A DNA stretch of 64,000 bases from an uncultured Bacteroidota bacterium (GTDB taxonomy: Bacteria > Bacteroidota > Bacteroidia > Flavobacteriales > Flavobacteriaceae): assembly GCA_902597545.1 (NCBI GenBank), contig CACJYD010000004.1:19988-83987 (forward strand), given 5' to 3'. Position 1 is the stretch's first letter; the number at the start of each line of letters is the position of its first letter. The translations under genes and the position numbers were made by a program. Shown here piece by piece: positions 30,298 through 40,913 of the stretch. The notes beneath the pieces were generated by a model. It did no database searches, was not told the DNA's origin, and saw nothing but the letters and a program-made list of their open reading frames with translations.

Positions 30298-32025
30298 ATG
30301 TACAGAACTAATAATTGTGGAGAGCTTAAAATTTCAGATGTTGGAAAAGCTGTAACTCTTGCAGGTTGGGTTCAAAAAATAAGGAATAAAGGTTTTTTAA
30401 TTTGGATTGATCTCAGAGACAGATATGGCATAACTCAGCTTATCATAAATTCTGAAAAAAGTTCAAAAAAAGTTATTGATTCTGTAAAAGATATTGGAAG
30501 AGAATTTGTAATTCAAGTTGAAGGAGAAGTAATTAAAAGAGAAGCAATAAATAAGAATATCCCAACTGGTGAAATTGAGATATTAGTTACAGAAATAAAT
30601 ATTTTAAATTCATCCAAGGTACCCCCTTTTACAATTGAAAATGAAACTGATGGAGGTGAGGAATTAAGAATGAAGTATAGGTATCTAGACCTAAGAAGAC
30701 CAGCTTTAAAAGACAACATTATTTTTAGGAATGAATTAACTTTTCAAGTGCGTAAGTACTTAAAAGAGGAGGGATTTATTGATATTGAAACTCCCTATTT
30801 AATCAAATCAACACCTGAGGGAGCAAGAGATTTTGTAGTTCCTTCTAGAATAAATCCTGGAGAATTTTATGCACTTCCACAATCACCTCAAACATTTAAA
30901 CAGTTGCTTATGGTATCTGGATTTGATAAATATGTTCAAATTGTAAAATGTTTTAGGGATGAGGATCTTAGAGCTGATAGGCAACCAGAATTTACTCAAA
31001 TTGATTGTGAAATGTCATTTGTCAATCAAGAGGATATCCTAAATACTTTTGAAGGATTAGTCAAAAATTTATTTAAAGTTTGTATCGGAGCATCTTTGGA
31101 AAAATTTGATCGTATATCCTACGCTGATGCAATGGAACTTTATGGGTCTGACAAGCCAGATACACGATTTGGAATGAAGTTTTTAAACCTTTCAGAAAAA
31201 GCTAAGGGAAGTGGTTTTAAAATTTTTGATTCAAGTGAATCTATTTATGCATTTACTATTGAAAATGGTGAATCTTTTTCAAGAAAAGATATTGATTATT
31301 ATACAGACTGGGTTAAAAGACCTCAAATTGGTGCTCTTGGTTTGATTTGGATAAAGCACAATCAAGATGGGTCAGTCAAATCTTCAGTTGATAAATTCTT
31401 TAATGAAGAACAATTAAAATCAATGACAGGCTCGAAAGCTGGAGATCTAACATTTATAATATCTGGTGATAAGAAAAAGACACTTACTCAACTTGGGAGT
31501 TTGAGAATACATGTTGGCGAAAAACTAGGGCTTAGAGATAAAAATAAATTTAATGCATTATGGGTTACTGACTTTCCTATGTTCGAATGGGATGAAGAAG
31601 CTAAAAGATATCATGCAATGCATCATCCATTTACATCACCAGTTAAAAATACAATTGGGGAGGATCCAGGATCAACTCTAGCTAATGCTTATGACCTTGT
31701 TATAAATGGAAATGAAATTGGTGGTGGATCAATAAGAATTCATGATCAAAAACTACAAGAGGAAGTTTTCTCTATTTTAGGGTTTTCTAAAAAAGAGGCG
31801 TTTGATCAATTTGGATTTTTACTAGAAGCTTTTACTTATGGTGCACCTCCGCATGGCGGTATTGCATTTGGATTAGACAGATTAGCTGCTGTGATGAAAG
31901 GTGAAGAATCAATCAGAGACTATATAGCATTTCCAAAAAACAATAGTGGACGAGATGTTATGATTGACAGCCCATCAATTATTGATAAAGACCAATTGGA
32001 TGATTTAAATATTAAAATCAAATAA
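30298..32025 (+). CDS. aspS: Aspartate--tRNA ligase
   Basis: Class II aaRS with [49 protein letters not shown]. Confidence 0.98.
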   Translation: MYRTNNCGELKISDVGKAVTLAGWVQKIRNKGFLIWIDLRDRYGITQLIINSEKSSKKVIDSVKDIGREFVIQVEGEVIKREAINKNIPTGEIEILVTEINILNSSKVPPFTIENETDGGEELRMKYRYLDLRRPALKDNIIFRNELTFQVRKYLKEEGFIDIETPYLIKSTPEGARDFVVPSRINPGEFYALPQSPQTFKQLLMVSGFDKYVQIVKCFRDEDLRADRQPEFTQIDCEMSFVNQEDILNTFEGLVKNLFKVCIGASLEKFDRISYADAMELYGSDKPDTRFGMKFLNLSEKAKGSGFKIFDSSESIYAFTIENGESFSRKDIDYYTDWVKRPQIGALGLIWIKHNQDGSVKSSVDKFFNEEQLKSMTGSKAGDLTFIISGDKKKTLTQLGSLRIHVGEKLGLRDKNKFNALWVTDFPMFEWDEEAKRYHAMHHPFTSPVKNTIGEDPGSTLANAYDLVINGNEIGGGSIRIHDQKLQEEVFSILGFSKKEAFDQFGFLLEAFTYGAPPHGGIAFGLDRLAAVMKGEESIRDYIAFPKNNSGRDVMIDSPSIIDKDQLDDLNIKIK

Positions 32026-32026
32026 T

Positions 32027-32233
32027 TTGTTTCTACGAATTTTACTATACATTATTTTTATTCTGGATTTGGCTCTACTGTTTTTCGGATTGTATAAAAA
32101 AAATACAGATATCGAACTTGGTGAAAAATTAATTGGAAGTAGTGTTCTTGCTTTCTGTTTTATTTTCTTACCTATCTTTCTTTACTACCGCTACAGTAAG
32201 AGAAATTTAGAGGATTATATTTATAAAGACTAA
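32027..32233 (+). CDS. Small hydrophobic membrane protein, unknown
   Basis: 68 aa, two TM-like stretches; non-ATG start; 1 bp after aspS. Confidence 0.5.
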   Translation: MFLRILLYIIFILDLALLFFGLYKKNTDIELGEKLIGSSVLAFCFIFLPIFLYYRYSKRNLEDYIYKD

Positions 32234-32685
32234 GTTTTTTTCAGTTTCCTTTTTTTAATAAAAAAGGCATCAATTAGTAATTTACACTCATTAGATAAAA
32301 CTCCATAAGAAACTTTTGTTTTAGGATGTAATGTTGTATTTAATTTTCTGTATCCTCTGTGAGGATCACTAGCTCCAAAAACCAGTCTTGATAATTGTGC
32401 CCAATACATAGCACCAGCACACATTTGGCACGGCTCCAATGTAACATATAATGTACAATCATTTAAATATTTACCTCCTAAATAATTAGCTGCAGATGTT
32501 ATAGCTTGCATTTCAGCGTGAGCAGTTACATCATTTAGCATTTCTGTTAAATTATGAGCTCTAGCAATAATTTTATCATTTGAAACAATTACAGCACCAA
32601 CAGGAACTTCATCTTTTTCAAAAGCCGTTTTGGCTTCAGCAAGGGCTTTGGACATATAGAAAATATCTTTTTCTTTCTGGTTCAT
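32230..32685 (-). CDS. tadA: Nucleoside/tRNA adenosine deaminase (TadA-like)
   Basis: AHAEMQAI, LYVTLEPCQMCAGAM. Confidence 0.9.
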   Translation of the reverse strand: MNQKEKDIFYMSKALAEAKTAFEKDEVPVGAVIVSNDKIIARAHNLTEMLNDVTAHAEMQAITSAANYLGGKYLNDCTLYVTLEPCQMCAGAMYWAQLSRLVFGASDPHRGYRKLNTTLHPKTKVSYGVLSNECKLLIDAFFIKKRKLKKT

Positions 32686-34004
32686 TAACTTAATTTTTTA
32701 TACCATTCAAGTGCTAATCCGTCGGTTAAACTAGCAATAAAACAACTAACATCTAACAGACTTGAATATAAATCTGTATCTCTGTTTAAATATTCCTTTG
32801 GAATACATTCCAAAGCTAATTCATCAAATGCACTTACTTTGTCATTTCTCCAATTTATAACTGAATTTGTAAATGTCTTCAAAAGGAAATTTAAAACCTT
32901 ATATCCTGTGAGTTCTTTTTCAATCACCTCTTTAGACTTATAGACTTTTTCAATACTAATCTCAATTATTCCATCCATTTGTGCTTTAAATTTACTTATG
33001 GACATTAAAGATTTATCGAATGTTCCATCCAATATTTTTTCTTCATTTTCAATAAATATTTTTACTGCTTCATTAATTAATGTGTTAATTGCTAATGCTC
33101 TCAAGTATGCAATTCTTTGAGACTTCAATCCCATTTTTGAATATTTTTCTTTATCAATTGTATCCTTAACAAGCTTAACTAAATATTCAAGAGCAAATTC
33201 TTCAGGAATCCAATCCAGATTTATTCCATCCTCAAAATCAATTAATGTGTAACAAATATCATCAGCCGCTTCAACTAAAAAAGCTAAAGGATGTCTATTG
33301 TAATTTGAGTCACCGATTTTTAAATTTAGTTCCTCAGCAACTTCATCAAAAAAGATATGTTGGTTAGAAAAGAAACCATATTTTTTATCCTTAATATTCT
33401 TTGTTGGCTTGTATGGAAGTGAGGCTTTTGGGTATTTTGTAAATGCTCCTAGAGTTGCATAGCTTAATCTCAAACCTCCTGGTGATCCAATTTTACTTTC
33501 TGTTAATATTTTAAATCCATTGGCATTACCCTCAAAATTACACAGGTCATGATACTGAACTTTTGTTAACTCGCTTTTATATTTTTCTCCTTCACCAATT
33601 TTAAAAAAATCTCCAATTGCTGACTCTCCACTGTGACCAAATGGTGGATTCCCAATATCGTGAGCTAAACAAGCAGCAGCTACAATACTCCCAAAATCAT
33701 TTGTTTGAAATCCATGAATTTGATTTAAATATGGATACTTTTCTAAAATGTGTTTTCCAACTGTACGCCCTAAACTTCTACCAACGACAGATACTTCTAA
33801 ACTGTGTGTTAATCTTGTATGGACGAAACTTGTTTTTGAAAATGGTACAACTTGTGTTTTGTCTTGAAGTGTTCTAAAAAATGATGAGAAAACAATTCTA
33901 TCATAGTCAACATCAAATCCAACTCTCGTTTCATCTTGCTCTGACCTAAGTCTTTTTAAACTATCTCCATGTCTTTTTAATGATAAAAGGTTTTCCCATT
34001 TCAT
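32685..34004 (-). CDS. dgt: Deoxyguanosinetriphosphate triphosphohydrolase (dGTPase)
   Basis: HD-domain: THSLEVSVVGRSLG, AACLAHDIGNPPFGHSGE, EAADDICYTLIDFEDG. Confidence 0.95.
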   Translation of the reverse strand: MKWENLLSLKRHGDSLKRLRSEQDETRVGFDVDYDRIVFSSFFRTLQDKTQVVPFSKTSFVHTRLTHSLEVSVVGRSLGRTVGKHILEKYPYLNQIHGFQTNDFGSIVAAACLAHDIGNPPFGHSGESAIGDFFKIGEGEKYKSELTKVQYHDLCNFEGNANGFKILTESKIGSPGGLRLSYATLGAFTKYPKASLPYKPTKNIKDKKYGFFSNQHIFFDEVAEELNLKIGDSNYNRHPLAFLVEAADDICYTLIDFEDGINLDWIPEEFALEYLVKLVKDTIDKEKYSKMGLKSQRIAYLRALAINTLINEAVKIFIENEEKILDGTFDKSLMSISKFKAQMDGIIEISIEKVYKSKEVIEKELTGYKVLNFLLKTFTNSVINWRNDKVSAFDELALECIPKEYLNRDTDLYSSLLDVSCFIASLTDGLALEWYKKLS

Positions 34005-34055
34005 TAATGCAATTTAAATATTTTTGAGAATTGGAAAGATGAAAAAATAAATGTT

Positions 34056-34877
34056 TTATAATTTAAATTTCATCAACCTTGCAGCTGAGCTACTTTTTTC
34101 ATCTTCAGAGGTTATCCAGAATGTTGTTGGATCAATAATTTTTATAGCCTCAACCTGAGTTTTCCCGATTGGGATTTCATACATATCAATTTTTTGATTT
34201 TTATTGTTTAAACTAAAATCAGAAATTATTAAAACGTAATATTCATCAAACTTGATAGTTGATGTCAGAGCTAATGTATTTGTTTCTTTATCGTAATCAC
34301 CACCAGTGACTATTGAATCAGTATTTAAACTACCAATTTTTTTTGCCTGATAATTTCCTCCATTTTTTGGAAGAGAGTAGATTTCAGTAATTTTTTTTCG
34401 TTTATTTTTTGTGAATATTAACAGTTTATCCTCAAAAGAGATTAAAGCTTCAGCATCATACTCTGATCGTCTATAAATTCTCCTAAATTTTTTTTGTTCT
34501 GGATATGAAAAATTTATCACCTCAACATTTTCATTAGAAGACTTTTGAATTGGGATTTTAACAATAGATAAATTTTTTCTTGTATCATAATTATTCCCCA
34601 TGTTAGCAACATATAAAAACTCTTCGTCTTTAGTTATGTCCTCCCAATCAGTATTTTTAACCCCAGCAATCTTTCGGGTCTCAACTATTTTTCCTTTTTC
34701 ATCTAAATAATATAATGCTGGATCCCCTCCAGAATCATTGTGTGTAACAAATTGACCATCTATAATCTCTAATCCAGATGTTTCATCAATAATTTTTGAT
34801 AAACTTATGTCTGTTGTAATTTTCTGCGAATAAGAAAATTGAAATACAATAAGTGTAAGTAGAATACTAATTCTCAT
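34056..34877 (-). CDS. Secreted beta-propeller-like protein, unknown function
   Basis: Signal peptide; ETSGLEIIDGQFVTHNDSGGDPALYYLDEKG repeats; overlaps the phytase gene. Confidence 0.5.
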   Translation of the reverse strand: MRISILLTLIVFQFSYSQKITTDISLSKIIDETSGLEIIDGQFVTHNDSGGDPALYYLDEKGKIVETRKIAGVKNTDWEDITKDEEFLYVANMGNNYDTRKNLSIVKIPIQKSSNENVEVINFSYPEQKKFRRIYRRSEYDAEALISFEDKLLIFTKNKRKKITEIYSLPKNGGNYQAKKIGSLNTDSIVTGGDYDKETNTLALTSTIKFDEYYVLIISDFSLNNKNQKIDMYEIPIGKTQVEAIKIIDPTTFWITSEDEKSSSAARLMKFKL

Positions 34878-35886
34878 TTATAATTTTTCTCCAATCTACT
34901 AATTTAAAATTTTGATTCAAACCATCATTATCATCATCTTGAGCAATAAAAAATCCCTTAGGAAATTTTTTAGTAGAAATTGAAGTTACATCAATACCAT
35001 CAGTTTCAGTTGTACCATCAATAGTTTTTCCAGATATAACTCTGAAAAAAGTCTTAGCCTTTAATGATTCTCTATCAATAAGTAAATAACCATTAGATCC
35101 TTGAACAGAAGAAATTAAATACCCTTTACTGTCGCCATCGTCCCTCAATGCCAAACCTTCAAAGTCAGGTTTAAAAAATTTATTTTTCTTAAATATTAAT
35201 TTTCTTTCCTCATCAGTTGTTGGAAAAACATTAATTTCCCATATACCTTTTCTTTCTTGACCTATGTAAACTTTTCCTTTAGATTCATCTGCTACTATAC
35301 CTTCAACTAAAGAGGAAAATCTTAATTTTCTTTCAAATTTAATTTCGGGACTTGATTCATCATTATTATAACTCCACTGCTCTACATTTCCTTTTTTATC
35401 ACTTACAAATAAATATGTATTATACTTATCATCATAAAAAGTAATTCCATATACATCTTTTAAACTTGGAACTACTTCACGAACTATATTTTTTTCTAAT
35501 TCTCCATTGGAATTAAAAATATAAAGATCTATACTATTATGTGTTCTATTTGTTCCAGCAACTAAGTATTTATCTTGACTGAACTTGGATGGTATTATGT
35601 CCACATTATTTATCCTCCCAACCTCATAATCATAGAGCTTATTACCCTCTAAGTCATATACAATTATGCCGAATTTTTTATCAGATGAAACAATTAAGCT
35701 TTTTTCTGGATTGATTAGGTTTTCTAAAACACACATATCATCTGCTGCATCATCACCAGCAAAAACTGGCTCTGTTTCTACATCAGCTTCAACTTCAATA
35801 TATAACAAAGAGCCTAATAAATTAGGCTCTTGTGAATTTAAAATGCTAGTAAAAATTAAACTAGCAAAAAATAATTTTTTAACCAT
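34867..35886 (-). CDS. Beta-propeller phytase (3-phytase)
   Basis: EPVFAGDDAADDMCVLENLINPEKSLIVSSDKKFGIIVYDLEG; FEGLALRDDGDSKGYLISSVQGSNGYLLIDR; FIAQDDDNDG. Confidence 0.9.
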   Translation of the reverse strand: MVKKLFFASLIFTSILNSQEPNLLGSLLYIEVEADVETEPVFAGDDAADDMCVLENLINPEKSLIVSSDKKFGIIVYDLEGNKLYDYEVGRINNVDIIPSKFSQDKYLVAGTNRTHNSIDLYIFNSNGELEKNIVREVVPSLKDVYGITFYDDKYNTYLFVSDKKGNVEQWSYNNDESSPEIKFERKLRFSSLVEGIVADESKGKVYIGQERKGIWEINVFPTTDEERKLIFKKNKFFKPDFEGLALRDDGDSKGYLISSVQGSNGYLLIDRESLKAKTFFRVISGKTIDGTTETDGIDVTSISTKKFPKGFFIAQDDDNDGLNQNFKLVDWRKIINEN

Positions 35887-38597
35887 TAAAAATCATATTT
35901 TAAACCTACATTCCAGCTTAAATTATAATATTCAAGTTGCATAGTTTTTTCAACAGTACCTTGATAATATCTTAAAGGCTGATTTGTTAGGTTTTTCCCC
36001 TCAGCAAATATACTAAGTTTGTCAGTAATTTTGTAGTTAGCATTTACGTCCAAAAATGTTTGCTCATCATAATATCTGTCTTCATAAGCATCTCCACTCA
36101 ACTCATCCAATGCTTCACTTGCATAATTCATTGATGCCCTAACAAAAAATTTATTTGCTTCATAGGCTAACGATAAGTTATACATATTATCAACTTGACC
36201 AACTAGTGGAATGTCATCTCTACCTTCAACTCTGTCTGTCGAAGAATTGGTTGAAGTATAGTTGCCCATAAAAGTGAAGTTATTCAAGAGTTTAGTTTGA
36301 AAACCAATTTCAAAACCATTCAAAGTAGCTTTTTCACCATTTCTAAGTTGACTCATTTCATAACCATCATCACCAGCATATGTATAATTATTAGTAGCAA
36401 ACTTATAAATCCAGTCATCAATACTTTTATTAAAAAACCCTACAGAAAATAAACCTAATCCTTTAAAATAATATTCAGCCATAAAATCAATGTTAGTTGA
36501 TAAAGAGGCTTTTAAATCAGGGTTTCCAAGTGCAAGTTCTTTATCATCAGAATTTGAATATTCGTATGGAACTAGATCATAATATGATGGTCTAGATAAT
36601 GATTGAGTTAATGCAAAGTTAAAATTCAATTTATCATTTAAATCCCATTGTAAAGTTAGATTTGGAAGAACATTAGTATAACTATTATCTCCAGTTACTG
36701 ATCCGATATCTGCTGGTGTCTCATCCTCTTCTTCATCAAAAACCTGACCTGTATATTCAACATTTGTACTTTCAATTCTAGCTCCAGCAATTAAAGTTAA
36801 ATTATCTCCTAACTTATCTTTAATCATCGCATAAAATGCAGTTATATTTTCATCTGCATCGTAATTACCTCCTGCAAATTCATCCATAACATAGGAGTCA
36901 AAATTAGGATCACTAGGGCCTCCTAACGATAAGCTACCTAATGCTTCAGCAGTCATAAAATTTCCACTTTGATATTTTTTTCCAGGCTGATAATCAGAAA
37001 GTGTAGCATTAAAAAATGAAACTCCATCCATGTTAGGTAAGTCGTTATCATATTCATACCAAATATCATTTCTGTCTTTGGTTTTACTTTTGTATTTGAG
37101 TCCAAATTTTATTTCATCATTGACATTATATGGTAAATCAAAGTCTAATGAAAAAGAAGTATTAGTTTCTTCAGTACCCTTAAATGCTTGCTCAGTTTTT
37201 TTGTAACCAAACTTACTTGCTTCAGTCCAATTATCTCCTTGATAAATAAAATTTGGGAATCTTGGGTTTGAAATATCAAGAGAAGAAATTGGAACTCCTT
37301 TTTGCTCATATCTTACATATCTTTCATCAGGCCTATCCTCACTAGCAGCTGAAAAACTCACTTTCCAATCCATTCCAAGTTTACCAAATTGATGATCACC
37401 ACCTAAAGAATATTTCTGAGTCTTTTGGTCCTCTAATCTTGTATTTTTATTTCTATCATTATTACCTCCACCTTTAGTTTGTCTTCTAACTCTAACTGTC
37501 ATATCATCCATATCAATACTTCCAACTCTCATTCTAAATCTATTTTCCCAGTCATCTCTGTGGTTATATATTGATTTAAAGTAGAGCTGATTATTATCAT
37601 TTAAGTTCCAATCTAAGTTTAAACTTAAACTTCGTCTTGTTCTTTTGACATCATATCTTCTTATATCCATTTCACCAATAGCTCCATCATCTGCCCAATC
37701 AGCTGGATCGTTCCATTCAAACTCAATATTATCAGAACCATAATCTCTAGTTTGAACAGTAGCAGATAGTGTATAGCTAAATTTTTCAGAAACTTCATTT
37801 CCAATTAGTGCTGTTACATTTGAATTATACCCACCGGATCTTATTGGATTTCCACCTCCAGCTACAGTTGCAGATGCCCTAAAACCTGTTGGATTTGATC
37901 TGGTAATTAAGTTGACAGAACCACCAATTGCATCAGCCTCCATATCAGGTGTTAATGTTTTATTGACCTCAATTGACTGAATCATTGCTGATGGTATTAG
38001 ATCTAACTGAACGTTTCTATTATCACCTTCTGCTGATGGAATTCTATCTCCATTTAATGTTACAGAATTTTGACCAGGTCCTAATCCTCTCATTACAATA
38101 TTCCTTGCTTCACCTTGATCACCTTGCATACTAACACCAGCAATTCTTTTAATTACATCACCAACATTATCATCGGGAAATTTTCCAATCTGATCTGCCG
38201 AAACAACATTGGTTACATTAACATCGGATTTTTGCTTATTGAGTCCTTTAATAATTCCACTTTGAAATCCGGATACTACAACTTGAGCCAATTCACTTAC
38301 AGCTGTTTCTAAAGTGAAGTCTAAAGTATTTGAACCATCTTCAATTGAAATAGATTGTTCAACAGTTTCAAATCCAATGTATGAGACCTTTATAATCTGA
38401 TCTCCTTCAATACCAACGATAGTATAAAATCCATTAAAGTCAGTAACCACAGCTTTTCCTGATGGTGAAGCTTGAATTGTTGCGCCAGGTAATGCAAAAC
38501 CATTAGCATCTGTAATTTTACCTTTTAAAGTAGATGTTTGAGAATATGATAAACCAAACATTAGGAAGGTAAAGATAAATAGAATGTAATTTTTCAT
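35886..38597 (-). CDS. TonB-dependent receptor with carboxypeptidase-like regulatory domain
   Basis: CarboxypepD-like N-terminus, plug IKRIAGVSMQGDQGEARNIVMRGLGPGQNSVTLNG, long barrel; same operon as the phytase. Confidence 0.93.
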   Translation of the reverse strand: MKNYILFIFTFLMFGLSYSQTSTLKGKITDANGFALPGATIQASPSGKAVVTDFNGFYTIVGIEGDQIIKVSYIGFETVEQSISIEDGSNTLDFTLETAVSELAQVVVSGFQSGIIKGLNKQKSDVNVTNVVSADQIGKFPDDNVGDVIKRIAGVSMQGDQGEARNIVMRGLGPGQNSVTLNGDRIPSAEGDNRNVQLDLIPSAMIQSIEVNKTLTPDMEADAIGGSVNLITRSNPTGFRASATVAGGGNPIRSGGYNSNVTALIGNEVSEKFSYTLSATVQTRDYGSDNIEFEWNDPADWADDGAIGEMDIRRYDVKRTRRSLSLNLDWNLNDNNQLYFKSIYNHRDDWENRFRMRVGSIDMDDMTVRVRRQTKGGGNNDRNKNTRLEDQKTQKYSLGGDHQFGKLGMDWKVSFSAASEDRPDERYVRYEQKGVPISSLDISNPRFPNFIYQGDNWTEASKFGYKKTEQAFKGTEETNTSFSLDFDLPYNVNDEIKFGLKYKSKTKDRNDIWYEYDNDLPNMDGVSFFNATLSDYQPGKKYQSGNFMTAEALGSLSLGGPSDPNFDSYVMDEFAGGNYDADENITAFYAMIKDKLGDNLTLIAGARIESTNVEYTGQVFDEEEDETPADIGSVTGDNSYTNVLPNLTLQWDLNDKLNFNFALTQSLSRPSYYDLVPYEYSNSDDKELALGNPDLKASLSTNIDFMAEYYFKGLGLFSVGFFNKSIDDWIYKFATNNYTYAGDDGYEMSQLRNGEKATLNGFEIGFQTKLLNNFTFMGNYTSTNSSTDRVEGRDDIPLVGQVDNMYNLSLAYEANKFFVRASMNYASEALDELSGDAYEDRYYDEQTFLDVNANYKITDKLSIFAEGKNLTNQPLRYYQGTVEKTMQLEYYNLSWNVGLKYDF

Positions 38598-38616
38598 AAT
38601 TATTGTTTTATGTAAA

Positions 38617-38661
38617 CAAAATTATTTTATTACACTATCCTCAATGTTAACTTAAGGTTAA
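38617..38661 (-). promoter_or_regulatory. Candidate Pho-box-like promoter: TTAACCT-taag-TTAACAT, 19 nt, TAATTTTG (-7)
   Basis: Heptamers at 38655-38661 and 38644-38650 on minus strand (11-bp period); perfect TAnnTTTG at 38617-38624; ATG 19 nt further. Confidence 0.6.
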
Positions 38662-38689
38662 TTTTTAGATAAGATATAAATGGAGTTAA

Positions 38690-39070
38690 TTACTTAACAG
38701 CAACTACATTTTGATTTTCCCATTTAAAATGGCTAATTACTTTATTATTTTGAAAATTAACCTCTGTAAAATTCTTATTACCCCAAAAAAACCATTTTCC
38801 TGTTTTTTTACCTTTTATGAATTCTCCAATTACAGCTAAATTTCCATCAATGTCATAAGACTCCCACCTACCATGTAGTTTATTGTTTTTTAAATACCCT
38901 TTTTGATATAACTCCCCATTATCATGAAAAATTTCCACTTTTACCACTCTATCAAATCTATTGTAAACATGTTCAAGATCTTCTGTATTTAGATCTTGAT
39001 ATTTGATTTCATTTTGAGAAACGATTGAGTTAACAAAAAATAAACTAATTAATAAGAATAGATTTTTCAT
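38690..39070 (-). CDS. YwqK/MORN-repeat family secreted protein
   Basis: FHDNGELYQKGYLKNNKLHGRWESYDIDGNLAVIGEFIKGKKTGKW; likely start MKNLFLL at 39070. Confidence 0.8.
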   Translation of the reverse strand: MKNLFLLISLFFVNSIVSQNEIKYQDLNTEDLEHVYNRFDRVVKVEIFHDNGELYQKGYLKNNKLHGRWESYDIDGNLAVIGEFIKGKKTGKWFFWGNKNFTEVNFQNNKVISHFKWENQNVVAVK

Positions 39071-39107
39071 AATACTGTTATTTAATTTCAATAAATATAA
39101 TTAATAT

Positions 39108-39147
39108 TTTACATTAAATTAACATTTACGTAACATTAAATTAACAT
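39108..39147 (+). promoter_or_regulatory. Array of four 11-bp-phased heptamers TTTACAT-taaa-TTAACAT-ttac-GTAACAT-taaa-TTAACAT
   Basis: Heptamers at 39108, 39119, 39130, 39141, each separated by 4 nt. Confidence 0.65.
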
Positions 39148-39316
39148 AGTGATTATAGTTTACTGATTATCAATAGTTTAATTTTTTATTTTTTATGCAT
39201 AAAAAAATCTATTTTGTTAACATTAGCATAATGTAAAGGTTACATTATGATGATTTTTAGGAAACGTTAAGTTAAACGCCATTACATAATTTTAGCTCAA
39301 CTAATACTAAATAATA

Positions 39317-40831
39317 ATGAAAAAAATAAATTTTTTATTGATCATGTCAGCATTTATATTTGTTGCATGTTCAGACGATGACAACGAGGTGGATGCAGTT
39401 GTAAATATTGCTCCCCAAGTTGTTGATCTAACAGCTGCAATTACGGTAGCTAATAATTCAAGCGTAGACATAACATTAGTTGGTACAGATGCTGATGGAG
39501 ATGATCTGACATTTTCCGTAGTTTCTCAACCTTCACAAGGTTCTGTAGATATTAGTGGAAACAAAGCAACTTATACACCAAGCGACAATGCAGACGGTGA
39601 AGACTCTTTCACTTATAAAGCTAACGACGGTGCATTGGATAGTAATGTAGCTACTGTTACAATTGATGTTACTGGAAACTTTGTTCTTAATGGTGAAATC
39701 TCATCAGATAGAACACTTACAGCTGACAAGATATGGACAATTAAAGGTAGAGTTTTTGTTGGAGATGGCGCTACATTAACCATTCCTGCAGGAACAATCT
39801 TAAAAGCTGAAGGAGGAACTGGAACAAATGCATCCTTCTTAGCTGTAGCAAGAGGTGGTAAATTAATTGCTAATGGTACAGCAGATAAACCGATAATTAT
39901 GACTTCAGTTTCAGATGACATAAAAGTAGGAGAAAGTGTTGGATCAAACTTAAATGTTGATAACAGAGGTTTATGGGGAGGATTACTTGTATTAGGTAAA
40001 GCACCTAGTTCATTTAAAGGTGATGTTTCTGAATATCAAATTGAAGGTATTCCTGCTGATGATACAAGAGGATTATATGGTGGGTCAGATGCTTCTGATA
40101 ATTCAGGATCAATGAAATATATTTCTATTAGACATGGCGGTGCAGAAATTGGTGCAGATAATGAAATCAATGGGCTTACACTAGGAGGAGTTGGTAGTGG
40201 TACTGTAATTGACAATATTGAAGTTGTAGGAAATGTTGATGATGGAATTGAATTTTTTGGCGGAACTGTTAACGCTTCTAACCTATTAGTTTGGGGACAA
40301 GGAGATGATGGATTAGATATTGATCAAGCTTATTCTGGAACAGTAGAAAATGCAATGGTAATAGCAACTGCAGCTTCAGATCACGGTATGGAAATTGACG
40401 GTCCTGAAGGATCTGCTAAAGGTAAATTTACGTTAAAGAAAATTACTTTAGTTGGGTCTTCTAGCGCTGCTGATGGAGAATATAATGACAATAGAAAAGG
40501 AGCTACTGGAACAATTGATGGATTGGTTGCATTTGGATTCCAGGCTGGTAAAGATTTCGAATTAGATGCTGATGCTGACAGTAAAACTTATACTGATGGT
40601 GATTTAGTATTTAAAAATTTCCAAGTTGATGTTCCAGATGGAGCAAGTTTAACTGGTGGTGATATTTTTGATGATAAATCGAGTACTCCTAATGCTAACT
40701 ATGAAGATGGCAAAACAATTGGTGGTGCATCTTTTGTAACTAATGTTGCTAGAGCATCTCAAACTGGTGGAGCTGATGTTACAGTTTGGGCATGGTCAAT
40801 GGCTAAAGCTAGAGGAGCAGATGGATTGTAA
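39317..40831 (+). CDS. Secreted lipoprotein with cadherin/Ig-like domain followed by beta-helix-like region
   Basis: Lipobox IFVAC; DADGDDLTFSVVSQPSQGSVDISGNKATYTPSDNADGEDSFTYKANDG; ISSDRTLTADKIWTIKGRVFVGDGATLTIPAGTILKAEGG. Confidence 0.75.
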   Translation: MKKINFLLIMSAFIFVACSDDDNEVDAVVNIAPQVVDLTAAITVANNSSVDITLVGTDADGDDLTFSVVSQPSQGSVDISGNKATYTPSDNADGEDSFTYKANDGALDSNVATVTIDVTGNFVLNGEISSDRTLTADKIWTIKGRVFVGDGATLTIPAGTILKAEGGTGTNASFLAVARGGKLIANGTADKPIIMTSVSDDIKVGESVGSNLNVDNRGLWGGLLVLGKAPSSFKGDVSEYQIEGIPADDTRGLYGGSDASDNSGSMKYISIRHGGAEIGADNEINGLTLGGVGSGTVIDNIEVVGNVDDGIEFFGGTVNASNLLVWGQGDDGLDIDQAYSGTVENAMVIATAASDHGMEIDGPEGSAKGKFTLKKITLVGSSSAADGEYNDNRKGATGTIDGLVAFGFQAGKDFELDADADSKTYTDGDLVFKNFQVDVPDGASLTGGDIFDDKSSTPNANYEDGKTIGGASFVTNVARASQTGGADVTVWAWSMAKARGADGL

Positions 40832-40880
40832 AATATTTTTTTAATAGTTCGTTAATTAAATACTTTTATTAGTTGTTAGA

Positions 40881-40912
40881 AAACCCGTCAGTTTAATTCT
40901 GATGGGTTTTTT
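40881..40912 (+). terminator. Rho-independent terminator
   Basis: AAACCCGTCAG (40881-40891) / CTGATGGGTTT (40899-40909), one G.T, followed by T-run. Confidence 0.88.
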
Positions 40913-40913
40913 A

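Noticed and set aside
39613-39921. ORF 102 aa (-)
   Set aside because: Antisense to the well-supported Ig/beta-helix lipoprotein.
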